Assembly: GCA_016839665.1 (NCBI GenBank)
Contig: JAEOTU010000248.1
Location: 1-8,014, forward strand
DNA length: 8,014 nt
Reading direction: 5' to 3'
DNA from: Candidatus Hodarchaeota archaeon
GTDB taxonomy: Archaea > Asgardarchaeota > Heimdallarchaeia > Hodarchaeales > Hodarchaeaceae
Both the position numbers and the translations under genes were made by a program. This document shows, in pieces, positions 6,326 through 8,014 of this stretch (positions are counted from its first letter, which is position 1; each line of letters starts with the position of its first letter). The notes beneath the pieces are model-generated. The model was not told the origin of the DNA. It was given only the letters and a program-made list of their open reading frames with translations, and searched no databases.

Positions 6326-6332
6326 CCACCTT
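6326..6332 (-). promoter_or_regulatory. Shine-Dalgarno for the CMD protein, fixes ATG 6320
   Basis: The minus strand reads AAGGTGG, then 5 nt, then ATG. This matches the archaeal anti-Shine-Dalgarno (GGAGGTGA-type) and decides for ATG 6320 over the upstream TTG at 6350. Confidence 0.65.
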
Positions 6333-6412
6333 AATCCTTTCTTTTTTCAATAAGAATAACTTTAATTATTTTAATGATAGAAGAGTATGTGTTGATATTT
6401 TAATGTGATTAA

Positions 6413-6420
6413 AAATATAA
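6413..6420 (-). promoter_or_regulatory. Candidate TATA box for the CMD gene
   Basis: TTATATTT reads on the minus strand about 95 nt upstream of ATG 6320. It lies back to back with the plus-strand element at 6426-6435. The region is very AT-rich, and other AT stretches (about 6360-6377) are equally possible. Confidence 0.25.
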
Positions 6421-6425
6421 GAATT

Positions 6426-6435
6426 GATATATAAA
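6426..6435 (+). promoter_or_regulatory. Candidate TATA box for the CheR-zinc finger gene
   Basis: GATATATAAA is the best TATA-like match in this gap. It would start a transcript around 6455-6460, giving a leader of about 70 nt before ATG 6528. A second weaker candidate, CTATACAAAA, lies at 6472-6481. GAGAAG 7 nt before the ATG can serve as ribosome binding site. Confidence 0.4.
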
Positions 6436-6527
6436 GAAGCAGTCAACTAGTTTTCCAATCCCTATACAAAATCGATACTTTTCGGAGTACACTAACAAAT
6501 AATCCTTGCTATTTGAGAAGAATTTTA

Positions 6528-7550
6528 ATGTATCCAGATCAACAGAATATTGATTTAATTAAAAAATTTCTTTATAGACGGGGTTTTTCGGATGTTGGCT
6601 CCTATAAAGAGAAATATTTAGCACGACGCTTAGCTATTAGAATGAGAAAGCGGGGAGTAAGTAATTACGCAGATTATTACGATGTAATATCGAAAGAAGA
6701 AAATGAAGTAAAATTGTTAAAGAAATGCTTATCCATCAATGTAACCGAATTCTTCCGAGATTTAGATACTTGGGAAGAATTTCGAAAGATATTAGCATCC
6801 TATATTAAAGAAAAAACCCAGAAAGTTTTATCCCCATCTATTCGAATCTGGAGCGCAGGTTGTGCAGTAGGCCCAGAACCTTATAGTATTGCCTGTATTG
6901 TTCATGACATTTTAGGTCGGAAACTTTTAAAACACAATGTTAAAGTTTTCGCGACTGATTTTAATGAGGAGCTCCTCCAAGTCGCTAGAAGAGGTATTTA
7001 CGAGGGGGATATTCTGAATAATGTCCCAAATGAATTCTCATTGAGATATTTTGAAAAATTTGGTAAGGGACAACGAGTAAAGTATAATGTGAGAAGAATG
7101 GTTGATTTTTCTCATCTAGACTTGTTGAAGGATAAATTTACTTTTACTAAATTAGACATTATTTTTTGTAGGAATGTGTTAATTTACTTTGCAAAAGAAA
7201 CCCAGAAGAGTATTCTCAGAAGATTTTTTGATCTCCTAGTTCCTGAAGGCTTCTTAATTCTTGGTAGAACAGAAATTCTTCATCCTTCTTTTCGCGAAAG
7301 TTTTGAGGTTTCATCATTACGGCATAGAATCTATAAAAAAAAGTTGGATTCTGACCCCCCTCCAAGAGATAACATCCCAAGACGAAAAAAAGAACTCCGC
7401 TGTGAAAAGTGTAGAGAAAGGTTCGATCGTCTTGTAGACCTAAGACTTCACGAGAGAAAAGGAACTTGTAGGATGTATCGATGTCATTATTGCCCTAAGG
7501 AATTTGATAGCGAAATTCGTCTTAGAGCACATTTGAAGTATTTCCATTAG
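6528..7550 (+). CDS. CheR-type SAM methyltransferase fused to two C-terminal C2H2-type zinc fingers
   Basis: The protein has 340 residues from ATG 6528, chosen over TTG 6513 because GAGAAG lies 7 nt upstream. Residues 5-90 form the CheR N-terminal helical domain, including NVTEFFRD (71-78). Residues 105-270 form the SAM-binding domain: IWSAGCAVGPEPYS (107-120), FATDFNEELL (141-150), FSHLDLL (194-200), IIFCRNVLIYF (211-221) and LILGRTE (243-249). CheR proteins classically methylate glutamates on chemoreceptors. Here residues 292-340 add two zinc fingers: Cys292-x2-Cys295-x12-His308-x5-Cys314 (C2HC variant) and Cys319-x2-Cys322-x12-His335-x4-His340, with the last ligand being the final residue. 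The usual GEEPYS reads GPEPYS. No receptor, cheA, cheB or cheY gene lies beside it. The fingers suggest nucleic-acid or protein binding, so the methyl target may not be a chemoreceptor. The fold call is secure; the function is open. Confidence 0.92.
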   Translation: MYPDQQNIDLIKKFLYRRGFSDVGSYKEKYLARRLAIRMRKRGVSNYADYYDVISKEENEVKLLKKCLSINVTEFFRDLDTWEEFRKILASYIKEKTQKVLSPSIRIWSAGCAVGPEPYSIACIVHDILGRKLLKHNVKVFATDFNEELLQVARRGIYEGDILNNVPNEFSLRYFEKFGKGQRVKYNVRRMVDFSHLDLLKDKFTFTKLDIIFCRNVLIYFAKETQKSILRRFFDLLVPEGFLILGRTEILHPSFRESFEVSSLRHRIYKKKLDSDPPPRDNIPRRKKELRCEKCRERFDRLVDLRLHERKGTCRMYRCHYCPKEFDSEIRLRAHLKYFH

Positions 7551-7753
7551 TTTCAGCAAAGTTAAATGAACAAAATTCATCCTAATTCGATGTTAAAGGG
7601 GAATTAATCATAGGAATTTACCAGAATATATCTATCTCATCCAAATAAATCTGGGGCTCAGAAAGATTATCCAATGATTCAACATAAAATGCTAAACGGA
7701 TAAAATCAGAGTAAAGTTAATGTAAAAGAAAAAAAAGGGGGGGGGAAAGAGTC
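7551..7753. other. Non-coding convergent gap
   Basis: No ORF of useful length, tRNA or clear repeat is seen between the CheR fusion and the surface protein gene. There is a weak 5-bp hairpin (ATGAA-CAAAA-TTCAT, 7566-7580) soon after the cheR-like stop and an A8G9 run at its right end, listed separately. A small structured RNA cannot be excluded. Confidence 0.5.
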
Positions 7754-7764
7754 TTATCTCTTTC
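7729..7764 (-). terminator. Hairpin plus C9T8 tract: terminator of the surface protein gene
   Basis: On the minus strand a 7-bp perfect stem, GAAAGAG/CTCTTTC (7745-7751 and 7758-7764), is followed by nine C and then eight T (7745-7729, with one base shared). The stop codon TAA (7756-7754) sits in the loop. A hairpin followed by a U-tract is a strong terminator arrangement. The long homopolymers are unusual and are prone to slippage and sequencing error. Confidence 0.6.
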
Positions 7765-8014
7765 GTTTGCGGCTTAAAAGAAACGCAACGCCAGTGATTG
7801 CCAGGGTAGCCATCAAAAGCTCAAATCCAGCAACGGGTCCGCTAGCTTCAGTTGATGTTTCTTCGTAATCTCTCCAAGGTTGAGTGACATATCCTTCAGT
7901 GTCCAGCCAATCGAACGCTTTGGTGATCGAATATTCGTCGTAAGCGGTCGTGGCACCTGATTCGGGAGACGTACCATCAGTACCTGTGACTGTTTTCTTA
8001 TAGGTTAGCATGTC
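7754..8014 (-). CDS. C-terminal end of a surface protein with a CTERM-like membrane/sorting segment (5' end outside window)
   Basis: Only the last 86 codons are inside the window. The frame runs off the right edge, so the ATG at 8011 is probably internal. In numbering from that Met, residues 1-60 are polar and rich in Thr, Ser, Asp, Glu and Tyr, as in exported archaeal proteins. They end in a spacer ETSTEASGPVAGFE. Residues 63-80 are a single hydrophobic helix (GFELLMATLAITGVAFLLS) followed directly by the basic tail RKRKR. This three-part layout (short motif, helix, Arg/Lys cluster at the very C-terminus) is that of CTERM sorting signals processed by archaeosortase-like enzymes. The GFELL-type motif reminds me of the Heimdallarchaeal variant, from memory only. 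The gene seems richer in G+C than its neighbours. The ectodomain function cannot be told. No sortase is in the window. Confidence 0.7.
   Translation of the reverse strand, partial: DMLTYKKTVTGTDGTSPESGATTAYDEYSITKAFDWLDTEGYVTQPWRDYEETSTEASGPVAGFELLMATLAITGVAFLLSRKRKR

Noticed and set aside
7551..7753. tRNA or other stable RNA in the gap
   Set aside because: No T-loop-like sequence or cloverleaf arms were found; only weak 5-bp hairpins.
1..8014. Defence island, CRISPR, prophage or transposon
   Set aside because: No repeat-spacer array, transposase, integrase, nuclease or phage structural motif is seen on either strand.

Overview
This AT-rich 8 kb window looks archaeal, and an Asgard archaeon (Heimdallarchaeia-like) is the best guess. 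The support is indirect. Candidate TATA-like elements lie upstream of several starts. A surface protein ends in a hydrophobic segment and an RKRKR tail, resembling archaeal CTERM sorting domains. A METTL16/RlmF-type methyltransferase is present, and a CheR-type methyltransferase carries two C-terminal C2H2-type zinc fingers. No rRNA, tRNA, CRISPR array or insertion sequence was recognised.

Layout, left to right. (1) 1-558 (+) is the 3' part of a GPH/MFS_2-type cation symporter. It converges, 13 nt apart, with an alpha/beta hydrolase on the minus strand (572-1609). (2) Divergent from the hydrolase, 1802-2563 (+) encodes a HEAT-repeat protein of the AlkC/AlkD DNA-alkylation-repair type with a weakened signature. 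(3) A minus-strand run follows in the order of transcription: a Cys/Met-metabolism PLP enzyme (5076-3841), a small RelA/SpoT-like HD hydrolase (3727-3134) and a double-ACT protein (3110-2673). (4) Divergent from the PLP enzyme, 5187-5960 (+) encodes the METTL16/RlmF-like methyltransferase. It converges with an AhpD-like carboxymuconolactone decarboxylase protein (6320-5979, -). (5) Divergent from that gene, 6528-7550 (+) encodes the CheR-zinc finger fusion. It converges with the 3' end of the surface protein gene (7754-8014, -).

Most genes sit in convergent or divergent pairs and look individually transcribed. The one plausible functional unit is the PLP enzyme, HD hydrolase and ACT cluster. 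It joins sulfur amino-acid metabolism, a nucleotide (alarmone-type) hydrolase and an amino-acid-sensing domain, but no alarmone synthetase is visible. The most unusual object is the CheR-zinc finger fusion, which has no chemotaxis genes beside it. I see no clear defence or mobile system in the window.
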